Source: CBDUBS01 sp965365445 (GTDB lineage Bacteria; Bacteroidota; Rhodothermia; Rhodothermales; DASSAV01). Taken from it: a DNA stretch of 11,606 nt. Both the position numbers and the translations under genes were made by a program. The notes under the pieces were generated by a model. That model searched no databases. It worked only from the letters and a program-made list of their open reading frames with translations, and was not told where the DNA came from. Numbering within the stretch: position 1 is the stretch's first letter; every line of letters begins with the position of its first letter. The stretch is taken from assembly GCA_965365445.1 (NCBI GenBank), contig CBDUBS010000108.1, positions 1-11,606 on the forward strand, in the 5' to 3' direction. Shown here in pieces: positions 1-7,610 of this stretch.

Positions 1-1
1 G

Positions 2-916
2 GCGGCATTTTCGGTACTGAAGGCCATGGCGGCCGATACGTTCGCTCATGCGGCGCAGGCGCCGCTAACCGTAGAGGCGATGCCGCGCCTCATCCTGAAC
101 ATAGGCCTGCCGACCGGATACGTCCTCTTGCCGTTTTTTACGGGACTGATGGTGACGGCTCTGGCCGCCAACATATTCCAGTCCGGCTTTAACCTGGCCC
201 CTAAAGCGATAATTCCCAAGGGCAACCGGATCAACCCACTGGAGGGATTGAAGCGGATATTCGGCGGCAAGGGGCTGGTAGAGTTGCTGAAATCACTCCT
301 GAAGCTCGCGGTCGTCGTTCCGCTGTCGTACCAGATCATAGCCGACGCGATGCCGCAGATCCTGATGCTGCATACCTCGCCGGTAGATACCATCCTTACG
401 CTTACGGCCGGGTGGATGGCCGGGCTGATTTTCAAGATTGCGGCGATGCTGGCTATCCTGTCGGGGATGGATTACGCATACGAACGGTGGCGATACAACC
501 GCGATCTGCGGATGACGCATCAGGAGATGAAGGACGAGTTCAAGCAGCAGGAGGGCGACCCGCGCATCAAAGGGAAACGCAGGCAGATTGCCCGGAAGAT
601 GTTAAGCCGCCCCCGTCTGGACCACGCCGTGATGAAGGCCGACGTAGTGGTAACGAACCCCACGCATTATGCCGTAGCGCTGCGTTACAATCCGGCGGAG
701 TCGTCGGCGCCGGTGGTGCTGGCGAAGGGAATACGAAAACGAGCCCAGCGCATGAAGGCCCTGGCGGCAGAGCACGGGGTTCCGATGATCGAAAACCGCC
801 CCTTGGCACGTGCTTTGTACAACACGGTCGAAGAAGAGCAGGAGATTCCCGAAGAGCTTTATCCGGCCGTTGCGGCCGTACTCGCGGAAATTTACCGACG
901 CAAGGCCCGACGTTAG
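2..916 (+). CDS. flhB: Flagellar export gate/switch protein FlhB, 5'-truncated by the window edge
   Basis: FlhB is the inner-membrane substrate-specificity switch of the flagellar type III export apparatus and works with FlhA. The frame is open from base 2, so the first in-frame ATG at 26 is internal; by comparison with E. coli FlhB (382 residues) roughly 50-60 N-terminal residues lie outside the window. Visible are hydrophobic segments typical of the membrane domain, the conserved NPLEGLKRIF stretch, the linker DEFKQQEGDPRIKGKRRQ, and the autocleavage motif NPTH at 656-667 followed by YAVALRY. The C-terminal tail ends soon after the conserved core (PLARALYNTVEEEQEIPEELYPAVAAVLAEIY), so it is a short-tailed FlhB. 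It is followed 45 bp later by flhA, the usual partner. All motifs needed for processing are intact. Identification is secure. Confidence 0.97.
   Translation, partial: AAFSVLKAMAADTFAHAAQAPLTVEAMPRLILNIGLPTGYVLLPFFTGLMVTALAANIFQSGFNLAPKAIIPKGNRINPLEGLKRIFGGKGLVELLKSLLKLAVVVPLSYQIIADAMPQILMLHTSPVDTILTLTAGWMAGLIFKIAAMLAILSGMDYAYERWRYNRDLRMTHQEMKDEFKQQEGDPRIKGKRRQIARKMLSRPRLDHAVMKADVVVTNPTHYAVALRYNPAESSAPVVLAKGIRKRAQRMKALAAEHGVPMIENRPLARALYNTVEEEQEIPEELYPAVAAVLAEIYRRKARR
656..667 (+). other. FlhB NPTH autocleavage site
   Basis: Codons for Asn-Pro-Thr-His within flhB. In known FlhB and its YscU/SpaS relatives the protein cleaves itself between Asn and Pro, which allows the switch from rod/hook-type to filament-type export. 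The surrounding sequence (KADVVVTNPTHYAVALRY) matches the family closely, so self-processing is expected here. Confidence 0.93.
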
Positions 917-961
917 TTTCCGGGCCGTTTCCACCCCTTACCGATCCGCACGATACCCGCA

Positions 962-3052
962 GTGGCCCAGACCTTAACCCCGACTACGGTGCAGGACCCC
1001 GGCTTTTCGCTCAAGACCATGGCGAACAGCGAGGTCATCGTAGCTTCGCTGGTGGTGCTGATTCTGTTCGTGATGGTGGTGCCGCTTCCCAGTTTCATGC
1101 TGGATATGCTGCTGGCTACCAACATTGCGATCAGCCTGGGGGTGCTGCTGACGGCATTTTATGCCAACCGCTCGCTGGAGTTTGCCATTTTTCCGGGGCT
1201 GCTGCTGGTTACGACGCTGTTCCGGCTCTCGCTCAACGTAGCCTCGACCCGCCTCATCCTCAGCAACGGCGATGCGGGAGCGCTCATCGAAGCGTTCGGC
1301 AACTTCGTGGTTTCCGGGAACTATGTCGTCGGCGGCATCATTTTTTTCGTACTGGTTATCATCAACTTCGTGGTCATCACGAAGGGTTCCGGGCGTATTG
1401 CCGAAGTAGCGGCGCGGTTCACCCTGGACGCCCTGCCCGGCAAGCAGATGGCCATCGATGCGGATCTGAATGCGGGGCTAATCGAAGAGAAGGACGCCCG
1501 CAAGCGACGCAGCGACGTATCGCGTGAGGCCGACTTCTACGGGGCGATGGATGGAGCCAGCAAATTCGTACGGGGCGACGCCGTGGCCGGGCTCATCATT
1601 ACGGCCATAAACATCGTCGGCGGGCTCATCATCGGGACGACCCAGCTCGGGATGTCGCTGAGCGAGTCGGCGGAGACGTTCACCCTGCTGTCCATAGGCG
1701 ACGGACTGGTTTCGCAAATCCCGGCGCTGCTCATTTCGACGGCGGCGGGCCTGATCGTGAGCCGGGCCAGCGGCGAGGGCAGCCTGGGAGATGAGGTAAA
1801 GGGGCAGTTATTCAGGAAGTCGCAGCCGCTGTTGATTACGGGAGGGTTTCTGGCCGCGCTGGGGTTGATTCCGGGTTTGCCGCTCGTACCGTTCTGGCTG
1901 CTGGCCGGAACCATCCTGTTCGTGGGGCGGCAGCGCGGGGCGGCGGAACGTATGGAAGTGGCTCAGGCCAAACACGACGAACAACATCCGAACGAACCGG
2001 CGCCGGAAGCTACCCCGGCTGACCTGCTGCTGGTAGATCCGCTGGAACTGGAAATCGGCTACACGCTCATCTCGGTCGTCGATCCGTCGCAACAGGGCGA
2101 TTTGCTGGAGCGGGTGAAGATGCTCCGACAGCAGCTCGCGCTGGAACTGGGTATCGTGATTCCTCCGGTGCGGATACGGGATAATGTGGCGTTGGGCTCG
2201 AACCAGTACATCATCAAGATGCGGGGCAACGCCATCGGGCAGGGGGAAGTGATGCCGGGATACTACCTGGCGCTGCTGGCCGACGAGGCAAGCGAAGCCC
2301 CGCCGGGCATCCGGGTGAACGACCCGACGTTCGGGCTTCCGGCCGTGTGGATCGCCGAGCGCAACCTTCAGGAGGCCGAGCGGCTTGGCCTGACGGTAGT
2401 GGAAGCTCCTGCGGTCATTACGACCCATCTGTTGGAAGTGCTCCGGAAGCACGCCCACCGGCTTCTGGACCGGCAGGAGGTCAAGAAGCTCGTAGACAAG
2501 CTCAAGGAGTCGGCGCCGGCCCTGGTGGAGGAACTCATCCCGAACGTGCTTACGCTGGGCAATATTCAGAAGGTGTTCAAGCGGCTGCTTCAGGAACGCA
2601 TCCCGATAAGGGATCTGGTCACCATTCTGGAGTCGCTGGCCGACCACGCCCCTACCACCAAACACATCGAAGTGTTGACGGAGTACGTCCGGTCGGCGCT
2701 GGCCCCGACGATAACCCGGCAGTTCGCGGACGAGAAAGGGCAGGTTCATACCGTCATGCTGGAGCCGATCCTCGAACAACACCTGCTGGGCAAGGCACAG
2801 GCCGGGGAATTCAATGCTTCGACCATCGGGCTCGAACCGGAGCGAGCGGAACAGTTTGCCCGCGAAGCCGATCGGCTGGCGAAGAAACTCATCGGGGCCG
2901 GGCACCCGGCCGTTCTGCTGACCTCGCCGGTATTACGATCTACCCTATATTCGTTCCTGTCCTCGATGCTTTCCGACATCGCGGTGTTATCCTACAACGA
3001 CCTCGTGCCGGAAGCCTCGGTGGAGGTAGTGGATCAGCTCAGGTTATCGTAA
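962..3052 (+). CDS. flhA: Flagellar export gate protein FlhA
   Basis: FlhA is the large export-gate component of the flagellar type III apparatus; its cytoplasmic domain docks chaperone-substrate complexes. The predicted 696 residues match the usual length (about 690). The N-terminal half carries about eight hydrophobic segments between residues 24 and 323. The FHIPEP family signature RLSLNVASTR is at 88-97, GKQMAIDADLNAG at 160-172 and DFYGAMDGASKFVRGDA at 191-207. The soluble domain begins near 345 with conserved DPLELEIGYTLI, GDLLERVKMLRQQLALELG and PPVRIRDN blocks. The start is a GTG at 962 with no convincing Shine-Dalgarno sequence; the next in-frame ATG (1019) would remove 19 residues of the N-terminal tail but leave every membrane segment. 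It lies 45 bp after flhB and 49 bp before flhF. No frameshift or missing motif is seen. Confidence 0.97.
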   Translation: MAQTLTPTTVQDPGFSLKTMANSEVIVASLVVLILFVMVVPLPSFMLDMLLATNIAISLGVLLTAFYANRSLEFAIFPGLLLVTTLFRLSLNVASTRLILSNGDAGALIEAFGNFVVSGNYVVGGIIFFVLVIINFVVITKGSGRIAEVAARFTLDALPGKQMAIDADLNAGLIEEKDARKRRSDVSREADFYGAMDGASKFVRGDAVAGLIITAINIVGGLIIGTTQLGMSLSESAETFTLLSIGDGLVSQIPALLISTAAGLIVSRASGEGSLGDEVKGQLFRKSQPLLITGGFLAALGLIPGLPLVPFWLLAGTILFVGRQRGAAERMEVAQAKHDEQHPNEPAPEATPADLLLVDPLELEIGYTLISVVDPSQQGDLLERVKMLRQQLALELGIVIPPVRIRDNVALGSNQYIIKMRGNAIGQGEVMPGYYLALLADEASEAPPGIRVNDPTFGLPAVWIAERNLQEAERLGLTVVEAPAVITTHLLEVLRKHAHRLLDRQEVKKLVDKLKESAPALVEELIPNVLTLGNIQKVFKRLLQERIPIRDLVTILESLADHAPTTKHIEVLTEYVRSALAPTITRQFADEKGQVHTVMLEPILEQHLLGKAQAGEFNASTIGLEPERAEQFAREADRLAKKLIGAGHPAVLLTSPVLRSTLYSFLSSMLSDIAVLSYNDLVPEASVEVVDQLRLS

Positions 3053-3101
3053 TGCTCCATTTGCTTTTTCGAGACGACGCACAGCCGATGCCGGATGACC
3101 T

Positions 3102-4388
3102 ATGGTAGTAAGAAACTTGACGAACACGAGCATACAGGCGGCCCTTGCCGAAGCGCGCGAGTTGTTCGGCGACGAGGTAGTGCTCCTGGAGTCGGCGCCC
3201 GCACAGGGTGCGGCCCCGGCCCGTATAACCGTGATGGTGGATGGTACAACGGCTCCGAAGCCGGTCGCTCGCGGAACGACGGCTCCGAAATCCGCCGCTC
3301 CCAAACCGCCGACGACCGGCGGCTTCGGCTACCACTCGGCGGCGAGGCCGCCGGTAGAGGAAAAGCAGGAAGCGCCGAAGCCCGATCCTACCAGGCAGCC
3401 GGCTCCTCCCCCCCGTCTCGATGCCGCGACCCGACCGCAGCCTCCTGCCGTCCGAGGAACGTTGTTTCCCGGAACGGCCGAGGCTCCCGTACCGAGCCCC
3501 GGACCGGCCCCGGAACGGCTTTACCAGGCGCAGTTGCAGATGCTGCATCAGCGGCTGGAGCAGATCGAACGGCGATTGAGCCCGGCGGTCGTCGGCGCTT
3601 CGATGCAGTGGCTTTCGCACCCGCTTTTCGCCTCGTTGATCCAGAAAGGGATGCGCCCCGCCACGGTGGCCGGGCTGTTCGATACGGTAATCCGACACGG
3701 CCACCCCCCCGACGGCGCCCCGGACGAACTACGCTGGGCGCTGGCGCAGGAGATGCGCAAAGCCCTCGTTCCGACCTCGGTGAAGCAAACTACCGGCACC
3801 TTGATGTTCATCGGGCCGGGAGGGAGCGGAAAAACCTCTCTGGTCCTCAAGCTGGCTACCCATCCACACTTTTTCGCCCGCCGCGATCCGGCGGTCATCG
3901 TAGTGGCGCCGGAGCAGGAGGACGGTTTTTTCTACCAGGACCCCGTGCCCCTGTACCAGCACTACGGCCTTCCGGTGCAGAGCGTTCATAATGCAGAGGA
4001 AATGCGAGCGGCCCTGCACCGCGTAGCGCATTTCGAGCAGGTGCTGATCGATACGCCTTCGCTACCTTCGGGCGAGTCGGATACCCGCCGGACCCTCTCG
4101 CGAATCAGGCAGATGGTACAGGGCATTACCCCGATGCAAACGCATTACGTGCTCAACGCCTCCTACGACTTGCAGCAATTCGGCAAGAGCCGCCTGGAGA
4201 GCCTGCCGCAGAAACCGGATGCCGTCGCCCTGACCCACCTCGATGAAACCGTCGGGTGGGGCCGGGTAGCCGACTGGCTTCTGACCCACCGGCAACCCGT
4301 TCAGTTTTTTTCGACGGGCGCCCGGGTGCCGGACGGGGTATCCATGTTCTCTCCCACAGCGATGGTCGAAACCGTGATGGAGTTGTAA
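3102..4388 (+). CDS. flhF: FlhF-like SRP-type GTPase, with degenerate G motifs
   Basis: FlhF is a membrane-associated SRP-family GTPase that sets flagellar position. The 428 residues show a short N-terminal B-like domain (1-30: VRNLTNTSIQAALAEARELFGDEVVLLES), a Pro/Ala-rich linker (about 32-135), helices resembling an N domain (about 137-225) and a G domain (231-428). The P-loop GPGGSGKT at 238-245 is intact, and the closing STGARVPDGV near 404-413 matches FlhF TGQxVPDDI. Other motifs differ: the expected DTAGR is DTPSL (317-321), TKLDE is THLDE (378-382), and the DTYR-type nucleotide-contact loop is replaced by a stretch around 269-280 with no DTYR. ATG at 3102 is the only reasonable start because an in-frame TGA lies at 3096-3098. 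The position between flhA and flhG strongly supports the assignment; normal GTPase activity is doubtful. Confidence 0.9.
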   Translation: MVVRNLTNTSIQAALAEARELFGDEVVLLESAPAQGAAPARITVMVDGTTAPKPVARGTTAPKSAAPKPPTTGGFGYHSAARPPVEEKQEAPKPDPTRQPAPPPRLDAATRPQPPAVRGTLFPGTAEAPVPSPGPAPERLYQAQLQMLHQRLEQIERRLSPAVVGASMQWLSHPLFASLIQKGMRPATVAGLFDTVIRHGHPPDGAPDELRWALAQEMRKALVPTSVKQTTGTLMFIGPGGSGKTSLVLKLATHPHFFARRDPAVIVVAPEQEDGFFYQDPVPLYQHYGLPVQSVHNAEEMRAALHRVAHFEQVLIDTPSLPSGESDTRRTLSRIRQMVQGITPMQTHYVLNASYDLQQFGKSRLESLPQKPDAVALTHLDETVGWGRVADWLLTHRQPVQFFSTGARVPDGVSMFSPTAMVETVMEL

Positions 4389-4392
4389 TCGG

Positions 4393-5241
4393 ATGACATC
4401 CATGCCAACCAACGGAGACAGCGTACACGTTCAGCCCGACGACCGGCGCGGGTATGCCGGTCGGGCCCATGCATCAACGGTATGGGCGATTACCAGCGGG
4501 AAAGGAGGGGTCGGGAAGAGCATCGTAGCGGTTAATCTGGCCGAGGCTCTGGCGGCATCCGGAGTGACGGTTGCCTTACTGGATGTGGATTTCGGCCAGA
4601 GCGCCTGTCCGGTCCTGATGAACGAGTCGCCCGGAGCGACGGTAGCCGATGTCGTTCAGCAGACGGCTATGATAGATGATGCAGCGCACCGGACAGCGGG
4701 CGGAGTGACGCTGGTTGTGGGGGCTGCGGAAGCCGGGCAGATCGACGGGTTACACGTTGCTCTTTACGATATGCTCGACGAGGTGCTGGGCCAACTGCGC
4801 CGAACGCATCAGGTCATCCTGATCGATACGCCGGCAGGGGTAGAGGGGCCCGTCCGGTGGGCGCTGGACCGCGCAGATGAAGCCATATTGGTGCTGGTGG
4901 ACGAGCCCACCGCCGTAGCCGACACCTACCAGCTCGCCAAGCTGGTCTGGCAGCTGGACCCGGCCTATCCCCTTGGCGCCGTGGTCAATTTTGCGGATAC
5001 GGAGGCGAACGCCGAGGATGTCGCGAATCGGTTCGGGGCGGTTACCCGGCATTTTCTGAACAGGAAGGCCGCCTATCTGGGATGGATTCCGTTCGCCGCC
5101 TCGGTGCGCAAGTCGGTATCTGTACAGGAGCCGGTTTTCCGAACGCCGGGGGCGGAACGAGAAGCGTTCGAGCGCCTTGCAGAAGTCCTCGCCGCCTCAC
5201 CCGACAGGTCTTCCAGCGTCGTACAGAAGTCGAACGAATAA
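4393..5241 (+). CDS. flhG: FlhG/MinD-like ATPase regulating flagellar number
   Basis: This is a ParA/MinD-superfamily ATPase of the FlhG (YlxH/FleN) type, which limits flagellar number and partners FlhF at the membrane. In 282 residues the deviant Walker A motif SGKGGVGKS lies at 35-43 with both signature lysines (37 and 42). DVDFGQ follows at 64-69, DTPAG (Walker B region) at 145-149 and the FlhG-typical DEPTAVADTYQLAKLV at 170-185, where other FlhGs have PEPTAxTDAY. The C-terminal part keeps the FLNRKAAYLGWIPFAASVRKSVSVQEPV pattern of the family. The N-terminal tail (1-30) lacks a DQAxxLR FlhF-activator motif. The ATG lies 4 bp after the flhF stop, with GGAG at 4379-4382 as a likely ribosome site; a second ATG at 4402 is possible. 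The two genes are almost certainly translated from one message. Confidence 0.94.
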   Translation: MTSMPTNGDSVHVQPDDRRGYAGRAHASTVWAITSGKGGVGKSIVAVNLAEALAASGVTVALLDVDFGQSACPVLMNESPGATVADVVQQTAMIDDAAHRTAGGVTLVVGAAEAGQIDGLHVALYDMLDEVLGQLRRTHQVILIDTPAGVEGPVRWALDRADEAILVLVDEPTAVADTYQLAKLVWQLDPAYPLGAVVNFADTEANAEDVANRFGAVTRHFLNRKAAYLGWIPFAASVRKSVSVQEPVFRTPGAEREAFERLAEVLAASPDRSSSVVQKSNE

Positions 5242-5255
5242 CCAGGTAAGCCATC

Positions 5256-5510
5256 ATGCGTGTACTTTCCTCCGTATTCGACGAACAGACGTCTCACCCA
5301 TTCTTTCTTCCCATCAGCGGTTTGACGGGGATTTTCCTTTTCTTGAGGCAGGTTCTGGATACCTCCTCGATCGAGCATGGTATGGCGGTGGCGACGGCGG
5401 CCGGCGCCGGCGTGTATCTGATCCTGATCGCGGCGACAGTGCTCGTGCGGCGCATTACCTCGACGCCGGACGAATCCTCCGGACCACAGAAAAAAGACGC
5501 AACGTCCTGA
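5256..5510 (+). CDS. Small two-helix membrane protein of unknown function
   Basis: An 84-residue open frame fills the space between flhG and fliA. I do not recognise a family. It has two likely membrane segments: about residues 17-31 (FLPISGLTGIFLFL) and about 43-64 (MAVATAAGAGVYLILIAATVLV), the second followed by RR and a short charged, Ser/Pro-containing tail. The two arginines after helix 2 suggest that both termini face the cytoplasm. The ATG at 5256 lies 14 bp after the flhG stop, with AGG at 5244-5246 as a weak ribosome site. Spacing, strand and high GC match the flagellar genes, so it is likely part of their message. The cytoplasmic tail overlaps no other gene, and the fliA promoter follows it. 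A flagellar role is guilt by association only. Confidence 0.7.
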   Translation: MRVLSSVFDEQTSHPFFLPISGLTGIFLFLRQVLDTSSIEHGMAVATAAGAGVYLILIAATVLVRRITSTPDESSGPQKKDATS

Positions 5511-5523
5511 ATTTCCCAACGGC

Positions 5524-5550
5524 TAAACTTCCCGGTTCCTCCGTCGATAC
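5524..5550 (+). promoter_or_regulatory. Candidate sigma-28 (FliA-type) promoter of fliA
   Basis: TAAACTTC (5524-5531), an 11-bp spacer and GTCGATAC (5543-5550) match the enterobacterial flagellar consensus TAAAGTTT-N11-GCCGATAA at 6 of 8 positions in each box, with exactly the standard spacing. Transcription would start near 5557, about 19 bases before the fliA ATG. It lies in the 65-bp gap after the small membrane-protein gene, so it would let FliA transcribe its own gene apart from the upstream operon. The match was found by eye and not scored against background. Confidence 0.72.
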
Positions 5551-5575
5551 TAGAGGAACTTGACCCGAAGCGCTC

Positions 5576-6349
5576 ATGACTCAGGATTTACAACTCATCG
5601 TCGAGCAGTACCTGGCCGACCCCAGCCCGGCCAACCGGCAGGCGGTCATTCTGGGCGGGGTGCGGCTGGTGCGGTCCATCGTCGGGCGGTTAAGCGTACC
5701 GAATCACCCGCTGGCTACCCGGGAGGATCTGGAGAACTCGGGCATCATCGGGCTCTTGCAGGCGCTCGATTCGTACGATCCCGCTCGGGGCGCTAAATTC
5801 GTGACCCATGCTTACCGGCGCATCCGGGGAGAACTGATCGACTACCTGCGTTCCATCGACGCGCTTTCGCGGTCGGACCGGCGCAAGGTGGCCGAGATTT
5901 ACCGGGCCATCGAGGATCTGCGCCAGATGCTGGGCGCGGAGCCGGAAGACCAGGACGTTGCCGACTATCTGGGCCTGCCGCTGAGTGAGTACCATGCCCT
6001 CCTGACGGAAGCCCACAGCCGGTTCGCCCTTTCCCTGAACGGTTCGCAAGGGCAGGAAGGAGACGAATCCATCCTGGAGATGATCCCGAATGAGGATGCG
6101 GAAGCCGGTTTCGAGCACGTCGAACGGGACATGCTGCTGGCCAACCTTCAGGACCTTATCACCATTCTCCCCGACCGGGAACGGACGATCCTGGCGCTGT
6201 ACTTTATCGAAGACCTTACGCTCCGCGAGATCGGGCAGCTCCTTAACCTGACGGAAGCCCGGATATCCCAACTGCTGGGTAAGATTCTGCTCACGCTCCG
6301 TATGAAGCTCATGCAGGACCGCACGCGGGCGTCGGCTGCCGGAGTGTGA
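5576..6349 (+). CDS. fliA: Flagellar sigma factor FliA (sigma-28)
   Basis: FliA directs RNA polymerase to late flagellar promoters and is normally held by the anti-sigma factor FlgM (not in this window). The 257 residues are close to the family length (about 240). Region 2 spans about 29-103 and includes DLENSGIIGLLQALDSYDP, FVTHAYRRIRGELIDYLRS and the family-typical SRSDRRK; region 3 is about 104-175; region 4 (about 190-243) includes LPDRERTILALYF and the helix-turn-helix DLTLREIGQLLNLTEARISQ. The ATG at 5576 has GAAG at 5567-5570 as a weak ribosome site; AGAGGA at 5552-5557 is too far upstream. A sigma-28-like promoter lies directly upstream. It is the last gene of the flagellar block and converges on a - strand regulator 31 bp away. 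The lack of an ECF- or stress-type N-terminus and the context make FliA much likelier than another group 3 sigma. Confidence 0.95.
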   Translation: MTQDLQLIVEQYLADPSPANRQAVILGGVRLVRSIVGRLSVPNHPLATREDLENSGIIGLLQALDSYDPARGAKFVTHAYRRIRGELIDYLRSIDALSRSDRRKVAEIYRAIEDLRQMLGAEPEDQDVADYLGLPLSEYHALLTEAHSRFALSLNGSQGQEGDESILEMIPNEDAEAGFEHVERDMLLANLQDLITILPDRERTILALYFIEDLTLREIGQLLNLTEARISQLLGKILLTLRMKLMQDRTRASAAGV

Positions 6350-6380
6350 CAAAAGGGCGACGACAAGTGGCTACGTATGG

Positions 6381-7547
6381 TTAGAAGCCATTCAGTATTC
6401 TGGATACTTCGTCTCTGGAATGAATTCCGAGTTTTGCAAACACATTCTCTGTATGCCGTCGCGCGGTGTTCGGGCTAATAGATAGCGCTTCGGCAATCTC
6501 TCTATTGCGCTTCCGCTCTGCGAGCATTTTTGCTACGCGCACTTCTTGACGGGTAAGACCCATAATATCCACAAGGTATTCTTCAGCCATTTCGACATGG
6601 GAAATGGGGACCCCCATAAGAAGTAACCAGGGGTCGGATGATGACTCGCACCCTAGAGTACTGAGGAAGCTGCCTCTTAAGCGATAAGCTCCATTTTCTG
6701 CCCTCACGACTGGAAGGTTTACCTGTTCCGGCACCTCGCCGCGTCGATTTTCAGTAGAGGCACGTTGGAACAGGTAAATCGCACGTCGTAACGCAGCAGT
6801 AAACCGTTCCTTTACGTGACCATTCTGCATAACCTGGTTCACAGCAGCATTCTGATACAAGACGGCACCGTTCCTGCCACAGAGCCATGCGGGCTCACTC
6901 AATAAATCGAGTGATTGAAGAAGGGCTACCGGAGGCAACGCTGTAGCGAGATATATTTCCAAACTTTGCCGAATTGACGAGCGGATCATTTCCATAAAAA
7001 ATGAGCCCTTCTCACCAAATAACTCGTAAGGATATAATTCAGAGTGTGCTGACCAGACCACCCTGCAGCCATTCATGATGAGCCTTGTGCTGTCAGCCTG
7101 CTCCAGCTTGCGTATCGGCGACTCTACACTTACAACGATACCTATGCAGTCTTCGATCTGATTTGGCTTATAGAAATCGTTATAGATAGGTGAACGGTAA
7201 TACCAGCCCATATCCATACCTAGGTGCTTACTAGAGTATTCAGCAATAAGTGATGTACTATACACTTTCAACCTGTCCGCCTCAATCAACTTTGAAACAG
7301 GATCCATGATATGATAATGGGTCGAATATTCATTGAAAAATGCATTCGTATATACATCTGAGTATGTTGGTTCCAATACTGAAGGCGCTTGAAGGACAAA
7401 CCAACCCCTCTCAGCCTGTACGAGATCCATTAATCGGCTGTGGAGAGCCTTCCGCCAATCGGTAAGCCCATCAAAGGCTAAAGGGCTATGGGCGGTTTCA
7501 TGAACCGACTGAAAGCGCTTCATATCTAGCGAAGAAAGGGATATCAT
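6381..7547 (-). CDS. LuxR-type transcriptional regulator with sensory N-terminal domain
   Basis: The 388-residue protein has a C-terminal LuxR-type helix-turn-helix at about 329-386 (GLTRQEVRVAKMLAERKRNREIAEALSISPNTARRHTENVFAKLGI), coded by 6390-6563, so it binds DNA. The N-terminal half (about 30-200) resembles the sensory domain of LuxR-type solo regulators: an aromatic stretch before DPV at 82-84, and YNDFYKPN at 122-129. The region around 213-240 (LLSEPAWLCGRNGAVLYQNAAVNQVM) looks PAS-like. The ligand is unknown. The start is the ATG at 7547; Met-9 is an alternative. It is transcribed away from the lipoprotein and protease genes across a 226-bp region that holds a good promoter and a dyad, so local control of those genes and of itself is plausible. 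Base composition is clearly lower in GC than the flagellar genes. I cannot give a gene name. Confidence 0.88.
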   Translation of the reverse strand: MISLSSLDMKRFQSVHETAHSPLAFDGLTDWRKALHSRLMDLVQAERGWFVLQAPSVLEPTYSDVYTNAFFNEYSTHYHIMDPVSKLIEADRLKVYSTSLIAEYSSKHLGMDMGWYYRSPIYNDFYKPNQIEDCIGIVVSVESPIRKLEQADSTRLIMNGCRVVWSAHSELYPYELFGEKGSFFMEMIRSSIRQSLEIYLATALPPVALLQSLDLLSEPAWLCGRNGAVLYQNAAVNQVMQNGHVKERFTAALRRAIYLFQRASTENRRGEVPEQVNLPVVRAENGAYRLRGSFLSTLGCESSSDPWLLLMGVPISHVEMAEEYLVDIMGLTRQEVRVAKMLAERKRNREIAEALSISPNTARRHTENVFAKLGIHSRDEVSRILNGF

Positions 7548-7563
7548 ATTATGTACATATGTT

Positions 7564-7582
7564 TGAAGATTGAAGATTGAAG
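7564..7582. repeat. Short tandem heptamer TGAAGAT (2.7 copies)
   Basis: TGAAGAT at 7564-7570 and 7571-7577 is followed by TGAAG at 7578-7582. It lies in the likely 5' leader of the LuxR-type regulator (read on the - strand as repeated ATCTTCA). It may be a slippage tract or a protein-binding array; nothing in the sequence decides between them. Confidence 0.5.
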
Positions 7583-7610
7583 CCCAACCGCACGACCAAT
7601 GGCTTGATAA

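Noticed and set aside
949..956. CACGATAC before flhA as a sigma-28 -10 box
   Set aside because: There is no -35-like sequence at the right distance (930-937), and flhA is more likely read from the upstream operon promoter.
412..1527. Long + strand open frame (371 codons) overlapping flhB and flhA
   Set aside because: It is out of frame with both conserved genes, and its translation is Gly/Arg/Pro-rich with no family features, as expected for a shadow frame in GC-rich DNA.
1808..2905. Long - strand open frame (365 codons) inside flhA
   Set aside because: It is antisense to the conserved FlhA soluble domain, and its Arg/Gln/His-rich translation resembles a reverse-frame artefact.
3084..3091. 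GCCGATGC before flhF as a sigma-28 -10 box
   Set aside because: At the required 11-bp spacing the upstream bases (3065-3072) do not resemble TAAAGTTT.
3095..3991. Open frame of 298 codons overlapping the start of flhF
   Set aside because: The flhF frame has the P-loop and FlhF-type domains; this one has low-complexity Arg/Gly/Pro translation only.
6350..6380. Possible bidirectional terminator between fliA and the LuxR-type gene
   Set aside because: No stable inverted repeat or T-run is visible in these 31 bases.
7550..7559. Palindrome TATGTACATA just upstream of the LuxR-type gene start
   Set aside because: It is only 10 bp, AT-rich and does not extend, so chance is likely; the 20-bp dyad at 7621-7640 is a better operator candidate.
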